Shown one piece after another: positions 6,387 to 13,468 of a stretch of 26,608 bases of DNA (its first letter is position 1; each line of letters begins with the position of its first letter). The notes below the pieces were generated by a model. The model saw only the letters and a program-made list of their open reading frames with translations. It was not told the origin of the DNA and did no database searches. The stretch covers positions 1 to 26,608 of the IMG/VR virus record IMGVR_UViG_3300012206_000014; one strand, given 5' to 3'. The stretch is from a virus. Both the position numbers and the translations under genes were made by a program.

Positions 6387-6655
6387 TGCACGAGTTTGCC
6401 GATCTCCCTCTGGATAATCCGGAGCGCCCTGGCGCGCTGATTATTGTCCCAGGCGTCCACGAGGTCGTCAGAGATCCTCTCGAGGCCGGCTCTTTTCATC
6501 GCGATGTGGACCGGCCTGTTTGGCTCCAGGTTGAGGGCTATCTCGACCAAGCATCCAGCTGTCCACGGATCTCCGAACGAGGCAGTGGCGATTTGGGGTC
6601 TCCACCAGAGCGCCACAAATTCGAGTCTTCTGAGGGTCTCCAGTTTTACGTTCAT
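6383..6655 (-). CDS. Hypothetical protein, 90 aa
   Basis: ATG 6655 overlaps the stop of the von Willebrand A gene as ATGA, and AGAAGG lies just before it. The 90-residue product looks helical, with LRRLEFVALWWRPQIATASF near the start and a second helical half ending in RIIQREIGKLVH. No family recognised. Its coupling to the VWA gene suggests shared expression and possibly function. Confidence 0.65.
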   Translation of the reverse strand: MNVKLETLRRLEFVALWWRPQIATASFGDPWTAGCLVEIALNLEPNRPVHIAMKRAGLERISDDLVDAWDNNQRARALRIIQREIGKLVH

Positions 6656-7377
6656 GCCTTCTTGTCCTTGTTCTTGTTGATCACGGCCTTCCACTTCGGG
6701 TCGTCCTTGTCGATCAGCCCGCCCTTGACCGAGCTCACGAAGCCGCCGCTGTTGACACTCTGCCCGCCAGGCGACGTGGCCCTCGCATAGTTCTGCGTTC
6801 CGGCGCTGAGGTTGCCGATCGTCTGGCCCATGGCGCTGCCCGTGTAGGCTACGGTGTTGGCGATCGAGATGCCCATTCTGGCGCCGATCTGCCAGGCGTC
6901 CATGTCGGCGCCCAGGAAGATGAAGCTCCAGCCGTCCACGTCCTGTTTCTTGGTGACCAGCTCCCCGAGTTCCTTGAAGTCATATTCCTTCGAGTAGTTC
7001 TCCTCCCCGTCGGTCAGGATCACGACCAGCGTCCGCCTGGAGGCGCCCCTGGACTCGAGGTCCCGGATGATCGCTGCAGTCGCGTCGAGCAGCGGGGTGA
7101 AGCCAGCGGGCACGTAGGTATCCAGGGAGAGCGGCTGAACCTGCCGGACCGGCGCGAGGCCGTCGGTGACCATCTTGGTCCGCTCGCTGTTGAAGGTCAC
7201 GAGCATCAGCCTGTAGTCCTCGTTGCTCACCTCCTGTAGGTCCTTGACGTACTTGTTGAAGCCCTGGATCGCTTCGTCCCGCCGGGTCATCATCGACCCG
7301 GTGTTGTCCAGCAGAAAGCCGACGTTGACGGGCCCGTTGCCAGCTGGCGCCTTGGGCGCCTCGGTTGCCGTGGCCAT
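6652..7377 (-). CDS. Phage von Willebrand factor A (VWA) domain protein
   Basis: ATG 7377 was chosen because GGAGGG lies seven bases upstream. The 241-residue product is nearly all VWA domain. The metal-ion-dependent adhesion site is visible: DNTGSM (24-29, a variant of DxSxS), Thr94 in AGFTPLLDA, and Asp122 in LTDGEEN. VWA domains bind partners through a divalent metal. A similar form with TPLLDA and TDGEEN motifs occurs in many phage genomes with no settled role. There is no signal peptide or membrane span, so it should act in the cytoplasm. The C-terminal 60 residues are Gly/Ser/Thr rich and may be disordered. It is the first protein gene after the tRNA. Confidence 0.85.
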   Translation of the reverse strand: MATATEAPKAPAGNGPVNVGFLLDNTGSMMTRRDEAIQGFNKYVKDLQEVSNEDYRLMLVTFNSERTKMVTDGLAPVRQVQPLSLDTYVPAGFTPLLDATAAIIRDLESRGASRRTLVVILTDGEENYSKEYDFKELGELVTKKQDVDGWSFIFLGADMDAWQIGARMGISIANTVAYTGSAMGQTIGNLSAGTQNYARATSPGGQSVNSGGFVSSVKGGLIDKDDPKWKAVINKNKDKKA

Positions 7378-7502
7378 TTCTGGTCCCTCCATTCAGTGAG
7401 TTAGGTCAGTTTCCGCGTTCCTGTCCAGGATGCGCGGCCCCCCGCCGCTTCCGCACCATCAGGCTGGGGCTCTGACCGGGTTTTCCGCCCCATTCAACGG
7501 AA

Positions 7503-7552
7503 CCAGGTTCTACGACACCTGGCGCTCAGGTTCGGCTGGGATACGCCCAGCC
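7503..7552 (-). ncRNA. Two strong hairpins just downstream of the tRNA
   Basis: Read on minus, a 7-bp stem GGCTGGG/CCCAGCC with a five-base loop (7534-7552) is followed by a 6-bp stem CCAGGT/ACCTGG with an eight-base loop (7503-7522). They lie between the tRNA 3' end and the VWA gene. No T tract follows, so they may serve in tRNA 3' processing or message stability. The rest of 7378-7562 holds no gene I can support. Confidence 0.45.
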
Positions 7553-7562
7553 TCACCGCAGT

Positions 7563-7640
7563 TGGTGGCAGGGACCGGAGTCGAACCGGCTTCATGCGGG
7601 TTATGAGCCCGCTGCTGGGACCGTTCCAGTCTACCCTGCA
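7563..7640 (-). tRNA. tRNA-Met (CAU), initiator-like
   Basis: The 78-nt gene includes an encoded CCA end. Anticodon stem GCGGG/CCCGC encloses loop CTCATAA with anticodon CAT at 7603-7605. T arm is GCCGG-TTCGACT-CCGGT, and acceptor bases 2-7 GCAGGG pair with CCCTGC. Two features match bacterial initiator tRNA: three G:C pairs flanking the anticodon loop (GGG/CCC), and a mismatch at position 1:72 (T opposite C). The D arm is odd: 19 bases lie between position 9 and the anticodon stem. It can pair as CTGG/CCAG with extra connector bases, or as GAC/GTC, which would have the A11:T24 pair of initiators. It may be a functional variant or partly degraded. Confidence 0.85.
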
Positions 7641-7715
7641 CATTTCTTCTCGATGTCTCTCGCCTGGGCCTCGTCTCTTCCTCCAGCAGTGCACCCTCCT
7701 CGGCGATGACTTGAA

Positions 7716-7750
7716 GCGGCCGGGAGGATTAGGGCTAACCCCCCGGCCGC
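7716..7750. other. GC-rich hairpin between promoter and tRNA
   Basis: A 9-bp stem GCGGCCGGG/CCCGGCCGC is extended by GG/CC and an inner TTAG/CTAA with a two-base loop. It lies in the transcribed leader between the promoter (7812-7840) and the tRNA. No T tract is present on either side, so a plain terminator is unlikely. It may shape the 5' end of the tRNA precursor. Otherwise 7641-7811 has no supported gene. Confidence 0.5.
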
Positions 7751-7811
7751 GGTGAGCCAGGGCGTTCTCGTTAGGAGGATCACCGTCGCGCGCTCTGGCT
7801 CGGTTGCTTGC

Positions 7812-7840
7812 ATGCTACACAAGGACGACCGGTACGTCAA
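7812..7840 (-). promoter_or_regulatory. Sigma70-like promoter for the tRNA and VWA operon
   Basis: On minus, a -35 box TTGACG (7835-7840) and a -10 box TAGCAT (7812-7817) are separated by exactly 17 bases. It lies 18 bases past the stop of the upstream gene and about 170 bases before the tRNA, so transcription should start near 7805 and carry the tRNA and then the VWA gene. Confidence 0.6.
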
Positions 7841-7857
7841 CTGGTTTCTGCGGTCCC

Positions 7858-8109
7858 TCAGTGAACGCCTGAAGGCTCCTTGAGACTATGGACCGACCCG
7901 GGCGGCCCCAGCTTTTTGGACTTGTTCAGGACTTCCCTGACGACCGTCGCACAGCCACGGCAGAGGACCAGCACCATCCCGGCCCCAGACGCAACACCGA
8001 TGCACGGGTCTCCCTTGCAGAGGTGACAGCCGTCCTTGCTGTCAAAGCCCTCCATGGCCTGGAGCGCTCTCTTGAACTGGCCGGCGACCGGTTGATCCTC
8101 GTCGCTCAC
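7858..8109 (-). CDS. Zinc-ribbon-like hypothetical protein, 83 aa
   Basis: GTG 8109 overlaps the upstream stop as GTGA and has AAAGGA just before it. Cysteines at 28 and 31 (CHLC), 36, and 50 and 53 (CRGC) form a two-knuckle zinc-ribbon pattern around a hydrophobic middle (GVASGAGMVLVL). Flanks are helical or disordered. No family recognised. It ends just before the promoter of the tRNA operon. Confidence 0.65.
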   Translation of the reverse strand: MSDEDQPVAGQFKRALQAMEGFDSKDGCHLCKGDPCIGVASGAGMVLVLCRGCATVVREVLNKSKKLGPPGSVHSLKEPSGVH

Positions 8110-8402
8110 CGTCTGATCCTTTCGAGTCGCTCGAGCCTCTCGACCTCCATGCGCTCGACGTCGGCCAGCGTCCTCATGAGTCCACGGTGGCTCGCCCCGT
8201 TCTTATGAAACACGTAGGCGTTAAGCGCGAACAGGAAACCCATCCAGAACTTGACCACAGGACTATGGTCAGCGAGCACGTTGGCGCCCGCCAGGACGAG
8301 TCCGAGCGAGGTCAGTCCTTGCAAGGCCAGGTGAATGACGCTTTCCCGCCTGCGCGTCCGCCTGAGCCACTGCAGGAAATCGCTCTCCAGTCCGTTGTCC
8401 AT
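8106..8402 (-). CDS. Two-span membrane protein with C-terminal coiled coil
   Basis: ATG 8402 follows GAGGG at eight-base spacing; the longer frame upstream is Gly/Arg-rich shadow sequence. The 98-residue product has two hydrophobic segments, around VIHLALQGLTSLGLVLAGA and VVKFWMGFLFALNAYVF, and a charged C-terminal helix with repeated RMEVERLERLERIRR-like heptads. This holin-like shape is common in phages, but no lysis enzyme is nearby in view, so the role is open. Confidence 0.65.
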   Translation of the reverse strand: MDNGLESDFLQWLRRTRRRESVIHLALQGLTSLGLVLAGANVLADHSPVVKFWMGFLFALNAYVFHKNGASHRGLMRTLADVERMEVERLERLERIRR

Positions 8403-8440
8403 GTTCTGGCCCTCGCGCCGGTGCTCTGAGAGCTGACGTT

Positions 8441-8704
8441 CTAGTGGATTCTCCCGCCGGCCCGAGCCATCTGGTCGAGCACCTTGTTGACCTCTGCCAG
8501 GGGATCGGTTCCCAGGATGACCTCGCCCAGCTCCCGGACCGAGTCGATTAACGAGACGCACTCGCGACAGTCCAGAGCGGCTGAGATCGTGGGCCCCATC
8601 GGTCCACCGGCGGCGTGATGCTTCGAGACGGTCTCGAGCGCACGGACGATCAAGAGGCTGATCGAGGCCGCGGCGCTCCGGGAAGGCGTGCTCTCCGGGC
8701 TCAA
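8441..8704 (-). CDS. Hypothetical protein, 87 aa; first gene of the minus-strand block
   Basis: TTG 8704 is chosen because AAAGGAG lies four bases upstream. An earlier TTG at 8752 would put the start on the -35 box of the promoter (8724-8752), so it is rejected. The product is helical, with a CREC pair in the middle (around LDCRECVSLIDSV). I do not recognise a family. As the first gene after the strong promoter it is likely expressed early. Confidence 0.65.
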   Translation of the reverse strand: MSPESTPSRSAAASISLLIVRALETVSKHHAAGGPMGPTISAALDCRECVSLIDSVRELGEVILGTDPLAEVNKVLDQMARAGGRIH

Positions 8705-8723
8705 GGGTCTCCTTTCGTTGGGC

Positions 8724-8752
8724 AATCTAAGCGCCGTGTTCGCGTTTGTCAA
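8724..8752 (-). promoter_or_regulatory. Strong sigma70-like promoter at the divergence point
   Basis: On minus, a perfect -35 box TTGACA (8747-8752) and a -10 box TAGATT (8724-8729) are separated by 17 bases. Transcription would start near 8717, only about 13 bases before the TTG start at 8704, leaving room for the AAAGGAG site. The placement at the point where gene direction switches supports it as the main minus-strand promoter. Confidence 0.7.
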
Positions 8753-8791
8753 GTAACGAAGTCGTTTTAGCTGGATAAGCCGCCGGGTGTC

Positions 8792-8821
8792 TTGAAGAGG
8801 ATACGGGCGCGGGGCTTAAAT
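8792..8821 (+). promoter_or_regulatory. Candidate plus-strand promoter for the terminase block
   Basis: TTGAAG (8792-8797) and TTAAAT (8816-8821) are separated by 18 bases just before the first plus-strand gene. Matches are partial, and the predicted transcript would start almost at the ATG at 8829, giving a nearly leaderless message. Weak support. Confidence 0.3.
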
Positions 8822-8828
8822 CCGTTGC

Positions 8829-9293
8829 ATGCGCGACAGCGATCTGAATAAGCACGCCCTGAAGGAGCTCGGCCTGCAGCGGCAGCCGCATGGCGGGCTC
8901 CTTCCGGGCACCAAGATCGGCCGCCTCGGGGGCTTGGCCCGCGCTGGCCAACCCAGTCAGCTCGGGAAATTGTTCCGCCGGCTGACGCGCGAAGTCCTGA
9001 CTGAGAAGGACATTCAGGACCTGATCCGGAAGCGCGTCGTAGCGGAATTGCGGGGAGATCTCGGCCAGGACGGCAAGCCGGTGGACGTCAAGGTCACGCC
9101 GGTCCTGATGAAGATCGCCGGAGGCCAGTACTACCAGAAGAAGGAAGAAGGCCCCCAGTTCTACGCCCCGACGATTCACCTCCACCTGGAGAAACTGACC
9201 GACCAGGAGCTTGAGGACTACGCCACGAAGGGTATCCGGCCGCCGGCTCTGATGAACGCTCTTGAACCCGCCAAAGACGTCGAGGAGGACTGA
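8829..9293 (+). CDS. Candidate small terminase subunit, 154 aa
   Basis: It lies directly before TerL and its TGA overlaps the TerL ATG as TGATG, the classic position of the small terminase, which recognises packaging sites. The sequence itself does not show a recognisable helix-turn-helix: the N-terminus is basic and Gly rich (GTKIGRLGGLARAG), followed by helices around LTEKDIQDLIRKRVVAEL and a region around KVTPVLMKIAGGQYYQKKEEGP. The call rests on position. It could be an unrelated small head-region protein. No ribosome binding site is evident before ATG 8829. Confidence 0.5.
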   Translation: MRDSDLNKHALKELGLQRQPHGGLLPGTKIGRLGGLARAGQPSQLGKLFRRLTREVLTEKDIQDLIRKRVVAELRGDLGQDGKPVDVKVTPVLMKIAGGQYYQKKEEGPQFYAPTIHLHLEKLTDQELEDYATKGIRPPALMNALEPAKDVEED

Positions 9294-11095
9294 TGCACGG
9301 TCTCGGTCCCGGGATCGCAAAACTCGGTTGCCTCTGCCGCGGCTGCCTGCTCCTGGCCGTCGTCAAAAATCCGACGCTCCAGGAGCCGCCTCCTCCTCCG
9401 GTTCCCGCACCTACTGAAGAGGTACGGGAGCGCGCCATGGCCCGGGAGCTTCTCGAGCTCCGCCGCTTCAAAGCCGATCCCTGGTTTGCCATCGAGCAGG
9501 GCTGGATCAAGACCCAGGACGAGCACGGGGCGTCGGACGAGGAGACCACCAAGCCGTTCCCGCCGAAGGACTACCTCAAGTACATCAGCTCAATCGTCGT
9601 CCGGAGCCAGGTCGGGCTCCTCATGAAATCCAGGCAGATGCTCCTGTCCTGGCTGTTCTGCTGGCTGTTGCTCTGGACCGCCGTAAGCCGGAAGGGCCAG
9701 CTCTGCATCGCCCAGGGGAAGCGTGAGGAGGACGTCCTGGCCAAGGGCGACAAGGCGCTGATGGGCCGGATCCGGTTCATGCGACGGAACCTCCCGCCGC
9801 ACGTCCGCCCCCGGGTGCTCGAGGAGACCAAGGGGGCCGAGACCTACTTCAACGGCTCGACCATCATCGCCATTCCGCAGGGACCCGACGTCATCCGCTC
9901 TCTCACGGCCTCCTTTGTCTTCATGGACGAGCTGGCGTTCCACCCGGAGGGCGAGCAGGCCTGGACGGCGGCCCTGCCGACGATCAAGGGCGGCGGACGT
10001 CTGTGGGGCGTCACCACCCCGAACGGTCACGAGTTCTGCTACTCGCAGGCCGACGACCGCCTGAAGTGGGACGGCTGGGAGAAGTGGCCGCAGGCGCTGG
10101 ACGGGCTGCACGGCTACCAGAATACCAAAGGCATGCAGCTCCTGGCACTCCACTACACCGCCGACCCCGAGAAGAGAACGCCGGAGCACCAGAGCCTCGC
10201 CCGCGCCGGCTACACCGACATCAACCTGTACCGCCGCGAGAACGAGCTGGACTTCTCGTTGCAGCCCGGCGAGCCGGTCTTTGGAGAGTTCCGCAAGGAC
10301 TTGCACTGCCTCTCAGAGAGCTATAAAGTCAACCCGAAGCTGCCGATCTTCAGGGGCTGGGACTCCAGCTACAACGGCCAGGCCACCGTGTTCCTGCAGA
10401 TCAACCACAAGGGCCAGGTGGTGATTTTCGACTGTGTGTTCTTCAAGCGCGTGCCCCTCGAGGACCACGTCCGGGAAGTCCAGAAACGCACTCTGCTGCA
10501 TCTCGGTCAGTACGACCCAACGACTAAGGGCCAGACCGCAGTTGAGATTCCGCTGTACGACCTCGAGGGGCACGAGATTCCCGGGGCGCACCTCGCCCGG
10601 ATCAAGCAGATCGTTGCCGCCGACGTCCAGGACTTCGGCGATCCGGCGAGCGAAGCCCACAACACCCAGGGCGAAACAGTCCGCCAGACCCTCGCCACCT
10701 TTGGGATCACGCTGCACAGCAAGGTGACTACCGGGCGCAAACTTGATCTGATAGAACAGGTCCGAGCTCTGCTTCTGCCCCGCAGTGACGGGACACCGGG
10801 TCTGCTGGTCTCGACCGGTCCGCAGTCCGAGATGCAGCTGATTGTCAAGGGATTCCTGGGCGGCTACGCCTACCCAGAGTCGCAGCTGGGCCGCGCCGAG
10901 AAGCAGCGGCCGCATAAGGACGGGACTTTTGACCATTTGTTCGACGCCCTGCAGTACGCGATTGACTGGCTGAAGCCCTCGCGCGCGGCCATGGTCGAGG
11001 ACGAGTTTTTGGAGGGCGAGCCCTACTGGAAGGACGCTGCGTGGCGAGACAATCCGTGGGGCCCGGGAAACCAGGATGACCTCCGATTCCACTGA
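9293..11095 (+). CDS. terL: Terminase large subunit (ATPase and nuclease)
   Basis: The enzyme pumps DNA into the empty head and cuts it. The ATPase half shows a Walker-A-like KSRQMLLS (112-119), as in terminases that lack the textbook GKT, Walker B VFMDE (209-213), and the TTPNG coupling motif (241-245). The nuclease half shows RGWD with Asp357 and FDHLFDAL with Asp547 and Asp551, the expected RNase-H-fold acidic residues. At 600 residues the length fits. The first 48 residues, with a PPPPP run, look unlike other terminases, so the true start may be ATG at codon 49, where GGGAG precedes it; ATG 9293 is kept because it overlaps the upstream stop. Confidence 0.92.
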   Translation: MHGLGPGIAKLGCLCRGCLLLAVVKNPTLQEPPPPPVPAPTEEVRERAMARELLELRRFKADPWFAIEQGWIKTQDEHGASDEETTKPFPPKDYLKYISSIVVRSQVGLLMKSRQMLLSWLFCWLLLWTAVSRKGQLCIAQGKREEDVLAKGDKALMGRIRFMRRNLPPHVRPRVLEETKGAETYFNGSTIIAIPQGPDVIRSLTASFVFMDELAFHPEGEQAWTAALPTIKGGGRLWGVTTPNGHEFCYSQADDRLKWDGWEKWPQALDGLHGYQNTKGMQLLALHYTADPEKRTPEHQSLARAGYTDINLYRRENELDFSLQPGEPVFGEFRKDLHCLSESYKVNPKLPIFRGWDSSYNGQATVFLQINHKGQVVIFDCVFFKRVPLEDHVREVQKRTLLHLGQYDPTTKGQTAVEIPLYDLEGHEIPGAHLARIKQIVAADVQDFGDPASEAHNTQGETVRQTLATFGITLHSKVTTGRKLDLIEQVRALLLPRSDGTPGLLVSTGPQSEMQLIVKGFLGGYAYPESQLGRAEKQRPHKDGTFDHLFDALQYAIDWLKPSRAAMVEDEFLEGEPYWKDAAWRDNPWGPGNQDDLRFH

Positions 11096-11273
11096 GCCGC
11101 TCAAGCTCGGGCCGAAGGGACCGTATCGTCCTGGCGATGGTATCTGCCTGCGCTGCGCCGGGACTGGCTGGCTTGATCACCTGGTGGATGGGATGCAACG
11201 GTTGATCCGATGCCCGGCCTGCGACGGAAATGGACGTACGTCTGCGGCTCCTGTAACGGCCGAGGGTTCCTAA
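11076..11273 (+). CDS. DnaJ-type zinc-finger microprotein, 65 aa
   Basis: ATG 11076 lies inside the end of terL, a 20-base overlap. The 65-residue product carries CLRCAGTGW and CPACDGNGR, two repeats of the CxxCxGxG zinc motif found in the DnaJ cysteine-rich domain, which together can hold one zinc. There is no J domain. A second frame with two more CxxC motifs follows at once (11210-11377) in another register. It may help fold or tether proteins, but this is inference. Confidence 0.65.
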   Translation: MTSDSTEPLKLGPKGPYRPGDGICLRCAGTGWLDHLVDGMQRLIRCPACDGNGRTSAAPVTAEGS

Positions 11274-11377
11274 GGCGGCCAGGTGGTCGCGGACCCAGAC
11301 AGCCGTGCGGTGGCTGCCGGACGCCGAAGCAGCGCCACCCGGGCCGTATAACCCGCAGGCCCAAGAGTGGCTTGTAA
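11210..11377 (+). CDS. Second zinc-finger frame overlapping the first, 55 aa
   Basis: ATG 11210 opens a 55-residue frame with VCGSCNGRGF and PCGGCRTP, again CxxCxGxG-like, and a basic tail. It overlaps the previous gene by 64 bases in a different frame. The combined order, four CxxC knuckles across two frames, matches the four knuckles of one DnaJ-like cysteine-rich domain, so this may be the second half of a frameshifted gene rather than a separate one. No good ribosome binding site precedes the ATG. Confidence 0.45.
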   Translation: MPGLRRKWTYVCGSCNGRGFLRRPGGRGPRQPCGGCRTPKQRHPGRITRRPKSGL

Positions 11378-11443
11378 TGACTCCCCGGTTGTAGTCAAAG
11401 TATCCGATGTGGGGCCGAGCTGCGCCCCCTGGAGACCTGATCC

Positions 11444-11827
11444 ATGGCCATGAGCGACGGAGACAAGATGGCGGCCGGCCCGAGTAAAGAGAGCAAAGTT
11501 CCGGCCTGCACGGCAAAGTACTACCCGGCCCAAGGCGGCTACGAGGCTGAGCCGGTCGAGGCGGACGGGTCGGCCGGAGAGAAGGCGATTCCCGGCGGCG
11601 CGCCCGGATCCGAGCCGACCGGGAACACGACCGAGGGCGAGTACACCAACGCCACCGGGAGTTTCGGCAGCTATCCACACGGCGCCGAGGATGCCTCGCT
11701 CCTGGGGCCGGCGCTGGGAACCACGGTGGGCCCGAACGGTGATGTTGACATGGGGGATCGCAGCCCGGGTGGGAACGAACCGAACCAGCCGCGTTACCCC
11801 GGGCCCTTCAACCGGCCGGTGAGCTGA
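11444..11827 (+). CDS. Low-complexity hypothetical protein, 127 aa
   Basis: ATG 11444 follows GGAG at nine-base spacing. The product is rich in Gly, Pro, Glu, Ala and Asn and looks disordered, with few hydrophobic residues; a likely short ordered part is near [14 protein letters not shown] do not recognise a family. It sits in the run of small genes between terminase and portal, typical of minor head or assembly-related proteins. Confidence 0.6.
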   Translation: MAMSDGDKMAAGPSKESKVPACTAKYYPAQGGYEAEPVEADGSAGEKAIPGGAPGSEPTGNTTEGEYTNATGSFGSYPHGAEDASLLGPALGTTVGPNGDVDMGDRSPGGNEPNQPRYPGPFNRPVS

Positions 11828-11828
11828 C

Positions 11829-12209
11829 GTGGACGACCTGAAGGGCAAGCCGTTCCAGCACGGCACTGGAATCACCGGCGCCGAGCTCGAGAACCTGGAC
11901 CAGGATTTCCTGGGAGACGTGAAGCGGATCGACCTCGGCTGGCCCGCGGACGAGTGGGGCAACAAGATGTCCCTGGGCAACGTGTCGATGCACTCCATCG
12001 AAGAGATGCCCCCTGGCAAGATTGAACCGCTATCTGGGGCCTCCGAGGCAATCGACCCGTCGGTCTCCAAGGCCCAGAACCGCGCGATGCACGCTGCCGC
12101 CGAGGGCCGGTCCAACCTGGGAATCCCCAAGAGCGTCGGTCAGGAGTTCGTTGCAGCCGACCACGGCCGTAAGGTCGGCGGGCTACCGGAAAGGAAGGGC
12201 AAAAAGTGA
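11829..12209 (+). CDS. Conserved-looking phage head-region protein, 126 aa
   Basis: The frame starts at GTG 11829, two bases after the upstream stop. The middle has [20 protein letters not shown], and the C-terminal part has [20 protein letters not shown] followed by a short Gly/Lys tail. I have the impression that the [16 protein letters not shown] stretch recurs in phage head-region proteins, but I cannot verify it here. Function unknown. Confidence 0.65.
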   Translation: MDDLKGKPFQHGTGITGAELENLDQDFLGDVKRIDLGWPADEWGNKMSLGNVSMHSIEEMPPGKIEPLSGASEAIDPSVSKAQNRAMHAAAEGRSNLGIPKSVGQEFVAADHGRKVGGLPERKGKK

Positions 12210-12418
12210 GGAAGCACAAGCATCAGCGCCACCACCCGGCGCCAGGGGTCCATCCGCCCGTTCCTCCGCCCGCCGCCAAGGTGCATCACGACCCGCTCCT
12301 AACGCCGATGAATCAGCCGCAGGAGTCCTACCAGCCCGGGCAGTTCAGCCCGGCCGGCGAGGCGGGCGCCCCTCCAGATCACGCGACGTTCACCCCCAGC
12401 ACCAGAAAGGGCGACTAG
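12206..12418 (+). CDS. His/Pro-rich hypothetical protein, 70 aa
   Basis: GTG 12206 overlaps the upstream stop as GTGA. The first third is very rich in His, Pro and Lys ([19 protein letters not shown]) and the rest looks disordered. A metal- or nucleic-acid-binding tail is possible. No family recognised. Confidence 0.55.
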   Translation: MRKHKHQRHHPAPGVHPPVPPPAAKVHHDPLLTPMNQPQESYQPGQFSPAGEAGAPPDHATFTPSTRKGD

Positions 12419-12646
12419 ATGGACCTCGGCAAGGAGCACACCCACCAGGAACGGGGATACACGGCCGAGGGGGACTGTCCGGCCTGTCACAATGATCTGC
12501 GCCATCCCGGATTTGCCGCGGTCGAAGAGAAGATCGCCCACGAGCCCGGGATCCACGACGCCGGCGCCGTTCTGGCCTCGAGCACGAGGCACGCCAGCAA
12601 GGCAGCCCACGAGCACAATCCGAGGCTGGGCCGGGTGAAAGGCTGA
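12419..12646 (+). CDS. Small protein with one CxxC motif, 75 aa
   Basis: ATG 12419 follows the upstream stop directly. DCPACHND (residues about 19-26) is a single CxxC knuckle with nearby His residues (H7, H9, H24, H29) that could complete a zinc site. The rest is helical, His/Ala rich. Its TGA overlaps the next ATG as TGATG. Confidence 0.6.
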   Translation: MDLGKEHTHQERGYTAEGDCPACHNDLRHPGFAAVEEKIAHEPGIHDAGAVLASSTRHASKAAHEHNPRLGRVKG

Positions 12647-12918
12647 TGGCCGGTGACTTTACCGGATCGACGAACGCGAACATGAGCCTGGCAATCACCG
12701 ACTGGGGTAACACCACCACCGGGACAGCGTTCTGGCCGCCGGCGGCCCCCTTCATGCCGCACGCCTACTGCTGGCACTGCCAGTGCGTGGGAGCAACCGA
12801 ACCGAGAACACTGACCGATCTGGTCAAGGAACTCCGGCAGAAGCTGCAGTCGCAGGAGGAGGCCCGCAAGGAGATCAAGGGCCTGATCCGCGAGCTCGAG
12901 GACTACATCAGGGAGTGA
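12646..12918 (+). CDS. Hypothetical protein with C-terminal coiled coil, 90 aa
   Basis: ATG 12646 overlaps the upstream stop. The N-terminal half has an aromatic/Thr-rich stretch and CWHCQC, a small Cys/His cluster. The C-terminal half (about residues 56-88) is a clean coiled-coil candidate (LVKELRQKLQSQEEARKEIK and onward). No family recognised. It ends two bases before the start of the LAGLIDADG endonuclease gene. Confidence 0.6.
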   Translation: MAGDFTGSTNANMSLAITDWGNTTTGTAFWPPAAPFMPHAYCWHCQCVGATEPRTLTDLVKELRQKLQSQEEARKEIKGLIRELEDYIRE

Positions 12919-12920
12919 GT

Positions 12921-13418
12921 ATGCCTGACCTGATAACCAAGAACCGAGCCGGTCGCCCAAATCCATGGGGATTAGAGGGAGCTGCGGGATTTAACGAGGG
13001 TGAGGGAAACTTCGCGTTCCGACCGATGAAATGGAGCAGCGGTGGCGGGCGCTGGTCCGGAACGGCTGGTGGTTTCAGGTTTGACATAGGCCAAAGTTCG
13101 CCCGATGGACAGCCGCCAGACTCTTTGTTCTGGTTACGGGAGGTCGTGGAAAACATCGTAGGAGTGCGGCGGCACCCATTCTACCGCTGCAAGATCGCCA
13201 AGAAAGGCAAGCAGACACCGTTCAGGTATCAGCTTTTTGGGGCGGAGGCCCTCAAGGTAATGCAGGCCATGGCGCCTTACTCTGACAAGAAGCGCACGCA
13301 GTACGAAGCCGCGGTGGCCGCGGAAGCAAAATTCAAGGAAGAGAATCCAGACCGCCGTCGCCTGCGCCCCTATTTGCACCCTCCGGTTCGCGGCTCCGGC
13401 CAAACAGACCTTTGGTAG
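12921..13418 (+). CDS. Freestanding LAGLIDADG-type homing endonuclease
   Basis: ATG 12921 follows GGGAG at seven-base spacing, giving 165 residues. AGFNEGEGNF (22-31) matches the LAGFIDGEGSF form of the motif, keeping the catalytic acidic residue (Glu28) while the first acidic position is Glu26. Downstream, FRFDIGQSSPDG resembles the strand and loop that follow the motif in single-motif enzymes, and AMAPYSDKKRTQYE resembles their usual end. Such enzymes act as dimers and cut one long DNA site, spreading their own gene into phages that lack it. It sits alone between small head genes, not in an intron or intein that I can see. The last 30 residues are basic and Pro/Arg rich. Confidence 0.75.
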   Translation: MPDLITKNRAGRPNPWGLEGAAGFNEGEGNFAFRPMKWSSGGGRWSGTAGGFRFDIGQSSPDGQPPDSLFWLREVVENIVGVRRHPFYRCKIAKKGKQTPFRYQLFGAEALKVMQAMAPYSDKKRTQYEAAVAAEAKFKEENPDRRRLRPYLHPPVRGSGQTDLW

Positions 13419-13468
13419 TGAATCCGCCCGACGGGGCGCCCACAGCATCTGCAGGACGGCGATGAGAA

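Noticed and set aside
7631-7840. Minus-strand 69-residue frame over the tRNA promoter
   Set aside because: Its TTG start is the -35 box and its end overlaps the tRNA.
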